Shown here: positions 37,593-46,944 of the stretch, piece by piece
How positions within the stretch are numbered: the stretch's first letter is position 1
Layout of the letters: every line of letters begins with the position of its first letter
Assembly: GCF_003111605.1 (NCBI RefSeq)
Contig: NZ_MZGU01000004.1
Span: 434,001 to 498,000 of the forward strand
From: Methanobrevibacter woesei
GTDB lineage: Archaea; Methanobacteriota; Methanobacteria; Methanobacteriales; Methanobacteriaceae
Direction: 5' to 3'
Length of the DNA: 64,000 nucleotides
The notes under the pieces: generated by a model
What the model was told of the DNA's origin: nothing
Databases searched by the model: none
Seen by the model: only the letters and a program-made list of their open reading frames with translations
Program-made: the position numbers and the translations under genes

Positions 37593-38909
37593 ATGAATCT
37601 TAAAGTTAAAAATATTTCTAATGTTGGAGGTGAGGTAAAAGCCCCTCCTTCTAAAAGTTATTCTCACAGGGCAGTTATTTTAGCTTCTCTTGCAAAAGGA
37701 ACATCTAAACTTTATGATATGCTTTTTTCAGAGGATACAATTTCTTCAATTAATGTATGTAAAACATTAGGTGCTAAAATTACCGAAAAAGAGGGTTATT
37801 TGGAGGTTGTTGGTACTGGAGGCAATTTCCATAACTCTTCTGATGATTACATAGATTTAGGAAATTCTGGAACAACTCTAAGGATTATGACTAGCTTAGC
37901 CGGTTTATCTGATAATGATGTAATCTTAACTGGTGATGATTCACTTAAGACAAGACCTATGGGTGTTTTAATGGATGCACTTAAGGATTTGGGTGTCAGC
38001 ACTAAATCCCTAAAAGATAATGAAAAGGCACCAATTTTAATTAAACCTGGCTATGCAGGGGGTGAAGTTTCAATTCCAGGTAATATCAGTTCACAGTTCA
38101 TATCTTCAATTTTAATATCTGCACCACTATCTGAAAATGGTGTTCAGCTATCTGTACTTCCAGATTTCAAATCCAAACCTTATGTTGACATGTCTTTAGA
38201 TATTATGTCCAAATTTGGTGTTGATATTACTGAAGAAATCCAGTTTAAACATGATGACTGCAGTAAGGATTATAAAACCTGTGCAGTTGTCTATTATGAC
38301 ATCCCTAAAAATGAGTACAAGGCAACTGATTATGTTGTTGAAGGAGATTATTCATCTGCATCTTATCTTTTAGCTGCAATAGCTATTTTGGGTGGAGAAG
38401 CTAAAATTTTTAACTTATTTAAAGATTCAAAACAGGGAGATAAAGTTATTCTAGATATCATCAGGGATATGGGAGCAGACATTGAGGTTCATGAGGATTA
38501 TGTTAAAATATCTTCGGATGGTAATCTAAAAGCTATTGATGTTAATTTAAGTGACTCTCCTGACTTGCTTATTACTGTTGCTGTACTAGCCAGTTTGGCT
38601 GAAGGAACTTCTAAAATTACTGGAGTGGCACATGCAAGAGTTAAAGAAACAGATAGGATAGCTACAACATGTAGTGAACTTAAGAAATTAAACTGTAATG
38701 TAGTTGAGCATGAAGATGGAATGACTATTGAAGGTGGAATATCTTCAGGTGTTGTGGATTCTCATGGTGATCACAGGTTGGCTATGGCATTTTCACTAGC
38801 TGGATTAAAGGAAGATGTTGAAATCACCAATGGGGAAGTCTTTGATGTGTCTTTTCCAAATTTTATAGGTGCTATGGCAGAATTGGGTATTGAATTGGAG
38901 TTAAATTGA
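37593..38909 (+). CDS. aroA: 3-Phosphoshikimate 1-carboxyvinyltransferase (EPSP synthase)
   Basis: Sixth shikimate step. 438 residues from MNLKVKNISNVGGEV; in-frame ATG 37584 would add three residues and TTG 37563 ten. Motifs: APPSKSYSHRAVILASL (PEP/S3P binding), LGNSGTTLRIMTSLAG, KTRPMGVLMDALKDLG, and DSHGDHRLAMAFSLAGL. An embedded cysteine-containing stretch (HDDCSKDYKTCAVVYYD, residues about 222-238) sits in a surface loop. nth begins 9 nt downstream. Confidence 0.96.
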   Translation: MNLKVKNISNVGGEVKAPPSKSYSHRAVILASLAKGTSKLYDMLFSEDTISSINVCKTLGAKITEKEGYLEVVGTGGNFHNSSDDYIDLGNSGTTLRIMTSLAGLSDNDVILTGDDSLKTRPMGVLMDALKDLGVSTKSLKDNEKAPILIKPGYAGGEVSIPGNISSQFISSILISAPLSENGVQLSVLPDFKSKPYVDMSLDIMSKFGVDITEEIQFKHDDCSKDYKTCAVVYYDIPKNEYKATDYVVEGDYSSASYLLAAIAILGGEAKIFNLFKDSKQGDKVILDIIRDMGADIEVHEDYVKISSDGNLKAIDVNLSDSPDLLITVAVLASLAEGTSKITGVAHARVKETDRIATTCSELKKLNCNVVEHEDGMTIEGGISSGVVDSHGDHRLAMAFSLAGLKEDVEITNGEVFDVSFPNFIGAMAELGIELELN

Positions 38910-38918
38910 GGCTATAAT

Positions 38919-39548
38919 ATGTCTGATTATTCAAAAGAGGAAAAATCACTTTTAATAGTTGAAAAACTTAATGAAGTCTTTGATGTAAGGGTTTTTGAGG
39001 ATAAAGATCCTTATAGGGTACTTGTTAGAACAATTTTATCTCAGAGAACACGGGATGAGAATACAGACCAGGCAACAAATAACCTTTTTTCCAAATATAA
39101 AGATATTTATGAAGTGGCTGATGCACCAACTGAAGATGTTGAAGAACTTATTAGATGTTCTGGTTTTTATAGAGTTAAAGCAGGAAGAATTAAAGAAGTT
39201 TCAAGGATATTAATCGATCAGTATGGTGGAGAAGTTCCTAATAATATGAAAGAGTTGTTGGAGCTTCCAGGAGTTGGACGTAAAACTGCTAATTGTGTTT
39301 TAGTATATGCATTTGAAGAGCCAGCTATTCCTGTAGATACTCATGTTCATAGAATTTCTAATAGATTGGGACTTGTAAATACTAAAGATCCTGAGGACAC
39401 TGAAAAGGAATTGGATAATTTTGTTCCTGAGGATATTAAAATTCTTTTAAATGATTTAATGGTTCAATTTGGTCAAAATATTTGCAAACCAATATCTCCT
39501 CAATGTGAAATCTGCCCATTAGATGAGCTATGTGATAAGAATATTTAA
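38919..39548 (+). CDS. nth: Endonuclease III
   Basis: Bifunctional DNA glycosylase/AP lyase for oxidised pyrimidines. 209 residues. [13 protein letters not shown], the helix-hairpin-helix [17 protein letters not shown] with catalytic Lys, and [15 protein letters not shown] with catalytic Asp. The C-terminal C-x6-C-x2-C-x5-C cluster ([17 protein letters not shown]) holds a 4Fe-4S. A distinct paralogue without the cluster is at 1077. Cotranscribed with aroA by spacing. Confidence 0.96.
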   Translation: MSDYSKEEKSLLIVEKLNEVFDVRVFEDKDPYRVLVRTILSQRTRDENTDQATNNLFSKYKDIYEVADAPTEDVEELIRCSGFYRVKAGRIKEVSRILIDQYGGEVPNNMKELLELPGVGRKTANCVLVYAFEEPAIPVDTHVHRISNRLGLVNTKDPEDTEKELDNFVPEDIKILLNDLMVQFGQNICKPISPQCEICPLDELCDKNI

Positions 39549-39638
39549 TGCTAAAAGTTTTATACTATTAAAACAAATGTATCTTATACTTAAATTGATT
39601 ATTTTTAGCTTTTAAAATTAATTTTTATAGGTGATTAT

Positions 39639-40013
39639 ATGAAACCACCATGTGAATTAGTAGTATGGTATGTTTTACCTGCAATACGCTCTGAATTAGC
39701 TAAATCATTGCTTTCTTTAGGTATGAAACAAAAAGATGTTTCTGAACTTATGGATATTACTCAACCAGCTGTATCTCAGTATATAACTGATAAAAGAGGG
39801 TCTGGAATAAAATTTAATGATGAAGTTAATTCATTAATTAATGATTTTGCATCTGAGCTTTATTCTGGTGAAGCTAAAAAATCAGATATTATTAGTAAAA
39901 CCTGTTTTATATGTAAGCAGATTAAAACTAGTGATATTATAGAACAATTAAATATTGACAAGTCTGAATTAGGTGATGACTGTAAGGCTTGTATTGATTC
40001 TGAGAATTTATAA
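39639..40013 (+). CDS. Predicted transcriptional regulator with C-terminal zinc-binding tail (COG2522-like)
   Basis: 124 residues. An N-terminal helix-turn-helix (GMKQKDVSELMDITQPAVSQYITDKRG) is followed by a helical linker and two cysteine pairs, CFICKQI and CKACIDS, probably one zinc site. MKPPCELVVWYVLPAIRSELAK matches the conserved start of this archaeal family. Target genes unknown. GGTGATTAT precedes the ATG; a hairpin terminator follows. Confidence 0.82.
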   Translation: MKPPCELVVWYVLPAIRSELAKSLLSLGMKQKDVSELMDITQPAVSQYITDKRGSGIKFNDEVNSLINDFASELYSGEAKKSDIISKTCFICKQIKTSDIIEQLNIDKSELGDDCKACIDSENL

Positions 40014-40034
40014 TCTTTAAAAAAAGTAATTTAA

Positions 40035-40067
40035 AGGAGATTATAAGTTTTCTCCTATTTTTTTAAT
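40035..40067 (+). terminator. Hairpin terminator after the COG2522-like regulator
   Basis: AGGAGA (40035-40040), 10-nt loop, TCTCCT (40051-40056), then ATTTTTTTT. It overlaps the 3' end of the convergent flavoprotein gene. Confidence 0.5.
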
Positions 40068-40571
40068 TTCAGCTATTGCATCAGCAAGGTCTTCTTTATC
40101 TCCTTTTCCAGTAGTTCCTTTAGCTACTACAGATCCAATAACTTCCATTCCCATGTATCCAAATGGCATTCCAGCTAATCCATCAACATAACCTTGGAAA
40201 GCATCAGTTGGGTTTGCTTGGGTTGCAATAACAATTACTTTAGTTCCTTCTAAGCTTTTATCTGAATTTTGAGAGATTTGGTAGAATCTGTCAACAAAGG
40301 TTTTTGCTTGTGCAGTCATTTGACCATAGTAAATAGGTGTTGCAAAAACAAGTAAGTCTGCTTCTTGTAATTCATCCATAGCTTTGTTTAAATCATCGTC
40401 TCTAACACAGTCTCCTTTTTGACATCCAAGACATGCTTTACAGAAGTTAATATTAGATTCTTCTAAAAAGTAGTTACTTACTTCACCATCAATTTCAGCT
40501 ATTAATTCGTTAATTAAAGTTTCACAGTTTCCACCTTTTCTAGGACTTCCATTTATTACAACAGTTTTCAT
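40041..40571 (-). CDS. Iron-sulfur flavoprotein / NADPH-dependent FMN reductase family
   Basis: 176 residues with a flavodoxin-like fold. VVINGSPRKGGNCETLINEL is the FMN phosphate loop. CKACLGCQKGDC has the compact C-x2-C-x2-C-x4-C spacing typical of archaeal iron-sulfur flavoproteins (Isf), which reduce oxygen or hydrogen peroxide in Methanosarcina. FATPIYYGQMTAQAKTFVDR follows. A role in oxygen defence would fit the nearby superoxide reductase, but it is an inference. Confidence 0.87.
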   Translation of the reverse strand: MKTVVINGSPRKGGNCETLINELIAEIDGEVSNYFLEESNINFCKACLGCQKGDCVRDDDLNKAMDELQEADLLVFATPIYYGQMTAQAKTFVDRFYQISQNSDKSLEGTKVIVIATQANPTDAFQGYVDGLAGMPFGYMGMEVIGSVVAKGTTGKGDKEDLADAIAEIKKIGENL

Positions 40572-40722
40572 ATTTAACTACTCTCCTTGTTTTTATACAT
40601 TACTATTTGATTTTTATGTTATATATATAATTTCCATATTGATATTTAAATTAAAATAGTTTTTTTAGATTAAATCATATAACTAATATGTATTAGATGC
40701 TCAATTTGATTTAAAGGATTAA

Positions 40723-41265
40723 GTGATTAAAGTGATATATAAAAAAACATATGATTCTCCGTTAGGTATTATTAATATGAGAAGTGATGGTGAGTATTTA
40801 ACTGGTTTATGGTTTGATGGTTCAAGAGATGATAAAAAACACAATTATCAGGGTGTTTTTAAAGATTTAGATATATTTGATGAAACTATAGATTGGTTAA
40901 ATAGCTATTTTGATGGTAATAATCCAGATTTCACACCAAAATATAAATTGGAAAATTTAACACCCTTTAGAGAGGAAGTTTTTGATATAATGAATAAAAT
41001 TCCATATGGTGAGGTTATTACATATAATGATATTGCCTGTGAAGTAGCTAGTAAAAGAGGGATAAAGAAAATGTCTGCTCAGGCTGTTGGTGGAGCAGTA
41101 GGTTGGAATCCAATTTGCATTATCATTCCATGCCATAGAGTTGTTGGTTCAAATGGTAGCTTAACAGGTTATGGTGGTGGAATTGAAAATAAGATAGGGC
41201 TTTTAAAATTAGAAGGAATTGATTTATCTAAATTTTCTATTCCTAAAAAAGGGAATGCATTATAA
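40723..41265 (+). CDS. ogt: Methylated-DNA-protein-cysteine methyltransferase
   Basis: Suicide repair of O6-alkylguanine. 180 residues with a GTG start behind AAAGGATT (a second GTG at 40732 is possible). IIIPCHRVVGSNGSLTGYGG contains the acceptor cysteine PCHR, and PYGEVITYNDIA the helix-turn-helix. The N-terminal domain is short. Convergent with the zinc-ribbon gene at 41285. With the two glycosylases and ExoIII this adds a fourth DNA-repair gene to the window. Confidence 0.95.
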   Translation: MIKVIYKKTYDSPLGIINMRSDGEYLTGLWFDGSRDDKKHNYQGVFKDLDIFDETIDWLNSYFDGNNPDFTPKYKLENLTPFREEVFDIMNKIPYGEVITYNDIACEVASKRGIKKMSAQAVGGAVGWNPICIIIPCHRVVGSNGSLTGYGGGIENKIGLLKLEGIDLSKFSIPKKGNAL

Positions 41266-41284
41266 GGAGATTAATTTTATAGGT

Positions 41285-41983
41285 TTAAAATCTTGCTGTA
41301 CTCATATCTCCCATTGTAAACTGGGATTTTTGAGAGCCCACTATATCTCCTGTAGGGTTAATCACTTCAATTTGAATATCTGTGACATTAGCTAGTTCTT
41401 TTGTTGTATAGGAACCTGTAACATCAAAGGTACCATCATCATATTTGTATATATAAGCTTCTACAGCTGTTATGACTTCAGAACCATTATAAAAAGTTAT
41501 TTTAGCATCATATTCCTCTAAATCCATACTTAAATCTGAAGGATAGATGTTAGCATTTACATAGTACCAGTATTCTAGGTTTCCAGTTTCAGTAAGATTA
41601 GCTGTTGTGTAATTTACTTCATTTGTGGCATAAGATTCTGTTTGAGTTACACTGATTGTAACTTTTTCTACAACATCACTTCCACTTGGCATAAAACTCA
41701 TTGCAGCTATTATAATAATTAAACCAATAGCTATTAATCCTACAATTCCTACAGTTTTAGTATTTACTCCTGAATCAGGTTTTGAGGATTGTTTATTTGT
41801 TGGATCAATTTTTATTTTTTTAGAATTATTTTTAGTGCTTTTTGAGTTGTTATTTTCCTTTGAAAAAGGTGTTGCTTCTATTTTATCCTTTGAATTAATC
41901 TCTGTTAATGAACAACCACACTTTGTGCAAAATTTAGCTATGTCTTCTAATTGAGCACCGCATTTTGGACATTTTTTACTCAT
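41285..41983 (-). CDS. Zinc-ribbon membrane protein with exported domain
   Basis: 232 residues. N-terminal zinc ribbon (KKCPKCGAQLEDIAKFCTKCG), a Lys/Asn/Ser-rich linker to about residue 72, one transmembrane helix (VGIVGLIAIGLIIIIAAMSF), then an outer beta-rich domain with Thr/Tyr-rich strands. No catalytic motif. Same architecture as the proteins at 14504, 48783 and 49410. Function unknown. Confidence 0.75.
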   Translation of the reverse strand: MSKKCPKCGAQLEDIAKFCTKCGCSLTEINSKDKIEATPFSKENNNSKSTKNNSKKIKIDPTNKQSSKPDSGVNTKTVGIVGLIAIGLIIIIAAMSFMPSGSDVVEKVTISVTQTESYATNEVNYTTANLTETGNLEYWYYVNANIYPSDLSMDLEEYDAKITFYNGSEVITAVEAYIYKYDDGTFDVTGSYTTKELANVTDIQIEVINPTGDIVGSQKSQFTMGDMSTARF

Positions 41984-42113
41984 ATTAATTCACTATTGGA
42001 TAATATTGATTTTAATAGTATATACTTGTTATTAAATAGTTATGATTTAACAAAAGAAGTGATTAATTTAAAGTGTATTGATTTAATAAAAAAAAAGAAA
42101 AAAAGAAGGGAGT

Positions 42114-42491
42114 TTAGTTACTCCAAAGACCATGGAGGTTACATAAAGCTTTTGCAACAACATCATCTGCAGCATCTACAATGAAAGTTGCTTTAGGTTC
42201 ATCTCCAGGTTTTAATTGTTTGAGATATTTTTCATCCCCAACAGTTAATTCGATAAATTGGATGTAGTGATCATCATCCATTGGGTGTTGTACTTCTCCA
42301 ACACATACAGTTACTTTGTCTCCGTCAATTTCAACTACTGGAGCATGTTTAGGTGCTTTTTCTCCTTCTGTTTGGATTTCCATTAAGTCCATAGCTTGTC
42401 CACAGCAGGTAAGTTCTCCTGCTCCATTTTCAACTACTTCAACAAAGTTTCCACATACATTACATTTATAAAATTCACCAATGTTAGTCAT
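42114..42491 (-). CDS. Superoxide reductase (desulfoferrodoxin)
   Basis: 125 residues from the ATG at 42491. The N-terminal desulforedoxin site has CNVCG and CC in LTCCGQAM; the C-terminal Fe(His)4Cys centre uses H in PKHAPVVE, the two His in VQHPMDDDHYI, and C/H in KALCNLHGLW. Reduces superoxide to peroxide without making oxygen, a typical anaerobe defence. It uses its own promoter in the 250-bp AT-rich gap upstream. Confidence 0.95.
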   Translation of the reverse strand: MTNIGEFYKCNVCGNFVEVVENGAGELTCCGQAMDLMEIQTEGEKAPKHAPVVEIDGDKVTVCVGEVQHPMDDDHYIQFIELTVGDEKYLKQLKPGDEPKATFIVDAADDVVAKALCNLHGLWSN

Positions 42492-42755
42492 ATATAACAC
42501 AACCTATTAATTTTATTAATTAACAATAGTATTTAAAAACTATATAATTATTTCGTTTATTTTAAAACAATTTATTTAATGTTATAAAATTAAATGAATA
42601 TTTTTCCTTTATTTTAACAAATATTGATTTTAAGTTGATATTTTTATAAATAATTATTATAATTTATTTATTTTTTAATTTAAACCTTATTTTGTTATTT
42701 TTTATATTTTTTCATATAGCAACTATTTAATATATGAAATATAAATAATGATATT

Positions 42756-43262
42756 GTGAAAAAAGAAATAAAAAAGCTAATTTTTATTTTTGTTTTACTG
42801 TTAACAGTGATGGTAAGTGGATGTATTAATGGTCCAGTGTATGTAATTAATAATGAGATATCTTCTATTGAAAATGCTATAAATGGAGGTAACTCTTATT
42901 ATAATGAATCTGTTGACCTTATGAATAATAATAACTATTCAAATGCACTTAGTAAAGCCAAATTAGCCACTGTTGAATATGATAATGCTTTAAAGAGTTT
43001 GCTTGAGATTAAAAGTAATTATAGTGAAACTATAGAAGAGGTGCAGGTGGATTATATTGATTTGCTGTATAGTGAAGTTTCCCTAAAAAGTGATGCTAAT
43101 AATAATCTAATTACTGCTATTGATTATTATAATAATGGTGATGATGAATTAGGTAATGAATATGCATCTAAAGCAAATGATTTAATGAGTCAAGCTGTAG
43201 ATTTAAAAAATTCAAGAGATAATTTAGTGAATAATAATCCTGATTACTTTAATTTAATTTAA
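42756..43262 (+). CDS. Predicted lipoprotein, helical
   Basis: 168 residues, GTG start. Signal peptide FIFVLLLTVMVSGC ends with a lipobox-like cysteine at about residue 23. The mature part is almost entirely alpha-helical, rich in Asn, Ser and Tyr (EIKSNYSETIEEVQVDYIDL), likely a coiled-coil bundle outside the cell. No known domain. Followed after 26 nt by the RecJ-like gene, with which it may be cotranscribed. Confidence 0.65.
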   Translation: MKKEIKKLIFIFVLLLTVMVSGCINGPVYVINNEISSIENAINGGNSYYNESVDLMNNNNYSNALSKAKLATVEYDNALKSLLEIKSNYSETIEEVQVDYIDLLYSEVSLKSDANNNLITAIDYYNNGDDELGNEYASKANDLMSQAVDLKNSRDNLVNNNPDYFNLI

Positions 43263-43288
43263 AAGCTATTTAAGAGGTTTTAAACTTG

Positions 43289-45547
43289 ATGATTGATTGC
43301 CCGAAATGTAAAGGTAAATGTTCTGTCATTGTTGATTATAAAGAATGTGAAAACTGTGGTGGAACTGGTTATGTTGATTCTTTTGATGTGGGAAGTCATT
43401 TTAAAGGAGTAAATAGTAATGCACGTGCAAAATTTGATTTAAGTGCAGATCAAGACATCCCATGTGAAATTTGTAATGGAAAAGGCCAAATTAAAGTTTT
43501 TGAAGACTGTGATTATTGTAATGGAAAAGGTCGTGTAAATGTTTGTAGAAGATGTGGAAAAAGAATTAACACTAAATATGACCACTGTAAAGACTGCTAT
43601 GATAAGATTAAGGAGGAAAAAATGAATAAAGAAAATGAAGTACAAAGGCGCCTTAATGAAGAAAAAGAAGTTTATGTATTGGATCCTTTATGTGAAATGA
43701 GTGACATGGATAAAGATTGTTTATATAAAGGAAAAATCACTCGTGTAGAAAAATATGGTGCTTTTGTAACCTTAAATAATAATGTATGGGGTCTTATGAG
43801 GTGTAATACTTCAAATTATAATGTTGGAGATGAAGTAATTACAAGAATCACATCAATTAAATCAAGGGAAAGAAAAATTGACATGGCTCCAGCTAAAGTT
43901 AATAATTATAAGATTAAAAAATTAACTAAATCTATTAACAGGACTCTTATTGAAGAGCTTGAAAATAAAATGGGTAAATTAGTTCGTATTGATGGTGAAG
44001 TTTTACAGGTTCAACAGACTTCTGGTCCAACAATTTTCACAATAACTGATGAAACAGGTGTTACTGCAGTAGCTGCTTTTGATGAAGCAGGAGTAAGGGC
44101 ATATCCTGATGTTGATGTTGGAGATGTTATAGAAGTTATTGGTGATGTAAATCAGCATGACGGTAAAACTCAAATTGAAAATCAGTCTTTAACTAAATTG
44201 GAAGGACATGAAGAAGAAAAACTCAAAATATTAATTGATGAAGCTTTAAATAAAAGAGCTGAACCTGAAGATGTTGATTTCTTAGTTAAAAGTGATGTAT
44301 TAAACAGACTTAAACCTAAGATGAGAGAAGCTGCTCAAAAAATAAGAAGAGCTATTTTAGATGGTAGATCTATTCTTGTTAGACATCATGCAGATGCTGA
44401 TGGTATCTGTGCAGGAGTAGCTATGGAAAAAGCTTTAATTCCATTAATTGAAGAAGTAAATCCAAATAATGATGCTCAATACTACTATTTCAAAAGATCT
44501 CCAAGTAAAGCACCTTTCTATGAACTGGAAGATGTTGTTAAGGACTTATCTTTTGCTTTAGAAGATCAGGAAAGACATGGTCAGAAATTACCATTAATTG
44601 TTCTTTTAGATAATGGTTCAACAGAAGAGGATATAACTGCTTTAATGCAGGCAAAAATCTATGATATTGAAATCGTTGTAATTGACCATCACTTCCCAGG
44701 AGAACTAATCACTAAAGAGGAAAAAGATGGAGAAATCATTGGAGGAACTGTTGAAGTAGATGAATATGTAGATACTCATGTTAACCCTTATTTAGTTGGA
44801 GGAGACTCTCAGTTAACTGCTGGTGCATTAGCTACTGAAGTTGCTCATATAATCAACCCTGATGTTAAAGATTTAATCATACATCTTCCAGCAATAGCTG
44901 CATTAGGTGACCATGCAGAATCTGGTGAAGTATATCAATATATTGAACTAGCTGAGAAGAAAGGCTTTAATAAAGAAGGGTTAGCTATTATAGCTGAATG
45001 TGTTGACTTTGAAGCATATTTCCTTAGATTTATGAATGGTAGAGGAATAATGGATACTATTTTAGCGGTTGATAATATTGACAAGCATGAAAAAATGGTA
45101 AATGCACTTTATAAGGAATATCAAAAAAGAGTAAACACTCAACTTAAAGCAGCACTTCCTAATATTGAGAAGATGCAGTTTGATAATGGAATTTACTTTA
45201 ATATTATGGATGTTGAAAAGTACGCTCATAAATTTACATTCCCTGCTCCAGGTAAAACATGTGGATTTGTCCATGATAAAATTGTAAAAGAAATTGGTGA
45301 GGATAAACCTATTGTAACTCTTGGACATGGTCCTGATTTTGGTGTAATCAGAGCTACTGATGCTGTTAATGAACAGTTTGGATTTAGTGTAAATACTATT
45401 GTAGATAATTTGGCTGAAAGAATTCCTTCTGCAGGTATTGATGGTGGAGGCCATGAATGTGCAGGATCTATAAAGTATGTTGAAGGACTTGGTGAGGAAG
45501 TACTATCTGAATTTACTAATGAAGTTAAATCAATGAATAAACTTTAA
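43289..45547 (+). CDS. Archaeal RecJ-like DHH protein with DnaJ-type zinc finger
   Basis: 752 residues from ATG 43289 (TTG 43286 also in frame). Matches COG1107. Order of parts: DnaJ-type CxxCxGxG repeats (CPKCKGKC, CENCGGTGYV, CEICNGKGQI, CDYCNGKGRV), another zinc pair (CRRCGKRI), an S1-like domain near CLYKGKITRVEKYGAFV, an OB-fold (VRIDGEVLQVQQTSGPTIF), then the DHH phosphoesterase with HHADADGIC and VIDHHFPGE, and a DHHA1 end with GGGHECAGS. Predicted single-strand nuclease in replication or repair; the biochemical role is not settled. Confidence 0.9.
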   Translation: MIDCPKCKGKCSVIVDYKECENCGGTGYVDSFDVGSHFKGVNSNARAKFDLSADQDIPCEICNGKGQIKVFEDCDYCNGKGRVNVCRRCGKRINTKYDHCKDCYDKIKEEKMNKENEVQRRLNEEKEVYVLDPLCEMSDMDKDCLYKGKITRVEKYGAFVTLNNNVWGLMRCNTSNYNVGDEVITRITSIKSRERKIDMAPAKVNNYKIKKLTKSINRTLIEELENKMGKLVRIDGEVLQVQQTSGPTIFTITDETGVTAVAAFDEAGVRAYPDVDVGDVIEVIGDVNQHDGKTQIENQSLTKLEGHEEEKLKILIDEALNKRAEPEDVDFLVKSDVLNRLKPKMREAAQKIRRAILDGRSILVRHHADADGICAGVAMEKALIPLIEEVNPNNDAQYYYFKRSPSKAPFYELEDVVKDLSFALEDQERHGQKLPLIVLLDNGSTEEDITALMQAKIYDIEIVVIDHHFPGELITKEEKDGEIIGGTVEVDEYVDTHVNPYLVGGDSQLTAGALATEVAHIINPDVKDLIIHLPAIAALGDHAESGEVYQYIELAEKKGFNKEGLAIIAECVDFEAYFLRFMNGRGIMDTILAVDNIDKHEKMVNALYKEYQKRVNTQLKAALPNIEKMQFDNGIYFNIMDVEKYAHKFTFPAPGKTCGFVHDKIVKEIGEDKPIVTLGHGPDFGVIRATDAVNEQFGFSVNTIVDNLAERIPSAGIDGGGHECAGSIKYVEGLGEEVLSEFTNEVKSMNKL

Positions 45548-45580
45548 CTTCTTTTTTAATTAATTAAAAAAGGTTATTCT

Positions 45581-45961
45581 ATGAAAATCTGTTCTAGATG
45601 TGGAAGTGAAAATGAAGATTATGTTAAATTCTGTGTACAGTGTGGAAAATCCTTTGATAACACAGATAATCATTTTGAAGTAGTGGAAGAACCTTCATTA
45701 ATTAAAAAGATATTTTATAAATTTGATGAGGAAAAACATAAGTATAGAATTGCTAAAATTAAATCATTTTTAGTTGTTGAAGCAGTAGCTATTTTCATAT
45801 GGGCATTTAATGACTTATGGTTTTATATTGATTCATCAAAAGGAGATATATTTGTAAGTTTAATTGCTGCTCTATGTATAGTAGTTATATTTATCATACC
45901 TTCTGCAGTTGGACTTTTTATAATAAAGAAAATTTATCAATTTTTACAGTCTCATAGTTGA
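45581..45961 (+). CDS. Zinc-ribbon protein with two membrane segments
   Basis: 126 residues. Zinc ribbon at residues 1-23 (KICSRCGSENEDYVKFCVQCG), a charged linker with DEEKHKYRIAKIKS, and two hydrophobic helices (about 61-79 and 88-115: VSLIAALCIVVIFIIPSAVG). No catalytic residues. First of three closely packed zinc-ribbon genes; the next ATG is 5 nt after its stop. Unknown function; the membrane anchor of the set by inference. Confidence 0.75.
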   Translation: MKICSRCGSENEDYVKFCVQCGKSFDNTDNHFEVVEEPSLIKKIFYKFDEEKHKYRIAKIKSFLVVEAVAIFIWAFNDLWFYIDSSKGDIFVSLIAALCIVVIFIIPSAVGLFIIKKIYQFLQSHS

Positions 45962-45966
45962 TTTTA

Positions 45967-46944
45967 ATGGTTTTAAGAAATTATTGTGTGGAATGTGGTT
46001 CAAGGATTCATCTAGGTGAAGATACCTGCAGTAGCTGTGGTGCTGAAACAGGTTTGAAAAAATATGATAATCCAGCTATTTTCACACCTCCTCTCTATGA
46101 TGTTGGATTTTTTAATTTTGATATTGATTTTTCACCATTTATTAAAAGACCTGGTGTTAAGTTTAACTATAAACTTTGTTCATGTGGTTTTTTAAATGAA
46201 ATTTCAAATAAGCATTGTTTTAACTGTGGAGAAAACCTTAAAAAAAGTAAATTTGACAAATTAAGAATTAAAAGAAAGGTTAAAAAGAAAATAAAAACAA
46301 TTCGCTGTGAATGTGGTGCTTTAAATGATAATGGAAGTTATTACTGTTATAACTGTGGAAGAAGTTTAAGCAGTGGCAGTCCATATTCAAATAGTGTAAT
46401 TAAATGTAAATGTGGAGCTATTAATTCAAGTGAAAATTTATACTGTGAAATTTGTGGAATGAGACTTTCTGATGATGAAAGAATTGTTGAAGAAGATTTA
46501 AAAAGTAATTTTAACTTGAAGTATAATGATTCAGTATTCTGTTTTTGTGGTGAAGAAAATAGGATTGGGGATGCTTATTGTAATAGTTGTGGAGCCCCTC
46601 TTTTAAATATAGGTACTTCTTCAAATAATATACAGATACTTTGTGATTGCTCTACATTAAACAGCATTAATGATATGTTCTGTATTAATTGTGGGAAAGA
46701 ATTAAATAAAGAGCAGCAATCTTTAATCTGTATTTGCGGTACTAAAAATCCTTTAAATGTAAAAGTTTGTCAGAAATGTGGCAGACCATTAAATCCTCAT
46801 AGAATTATTAAATCAAAAATCGTCTGTACCTGTGGTGCTATTTTAGACTATAATAGTGATTACTGTTTAAATTGTGGAAAATCTATTAAGTTTAATAGAA
46901 ATATGGGTAAAGTTTCAAATTTTATTAAAGATATTTTTAAATGA
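45967..46944 (+). CDS. Protein with eight tandem zinc ribbons
   Basis: 325 residues from ATG 45967 (TTG 45958 would overlap the previous gene). Eight consecutive modules of the type CxCG-x8to10-CxxCG can be counted, beginning CVECGSRIHLGEDTCSSCG and ending CTCGAILDYNSDYCLNCG. The first two are separated by a longer aromatic linker (PPLYDVGFFNFDIDFSPF), the second and third by a very basic linker (KLRIKRKVKKKIKT). No transmembrane segment or enzyme motif. Its stop overlaps the next gene's ATG (ATGA), indicating translational coupling. Looks like a protein- or nucleic-acid-binding scaffold; function unknown. Confidence 0.82.
   Translation: MVLRNYCVECGSRIHLGEDTCSSCGAETGLKKYDNPAIFTPPLYDVGFFNFDIDFSPFIKRPGVKFNYKLCSCGFLNEISNKHCFNCGENLKKSKFDKLRIKRKVKKKIKTIRCECGALNDNGSYYCYNCGRSLSSGSPYSNSVIKCKCGAINSSENLYCEICGMRLSDDERIVEEDLKSNFNLKYNDSVFCFCGEENRIGDAYCNSCGAPLLNIGTSSNNIQILCDCSTLNSINDMFCINCGKELNKEQQSLICICGTKNPLNVKVCQKCGRPLNPHRIIKSKIVCTCGAILDYNSDYCLNCGKSIKFNRNMGKVSNFIKDIFK

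Noticed and set aside
42114-42184. Extension of a plus-strand frame (41951-42184) between two minus-strand genes
   Set aside because: Low-complexity Lys-rich translation overlapping zinc-ribbon and superoxide reductase genes; no start signal.
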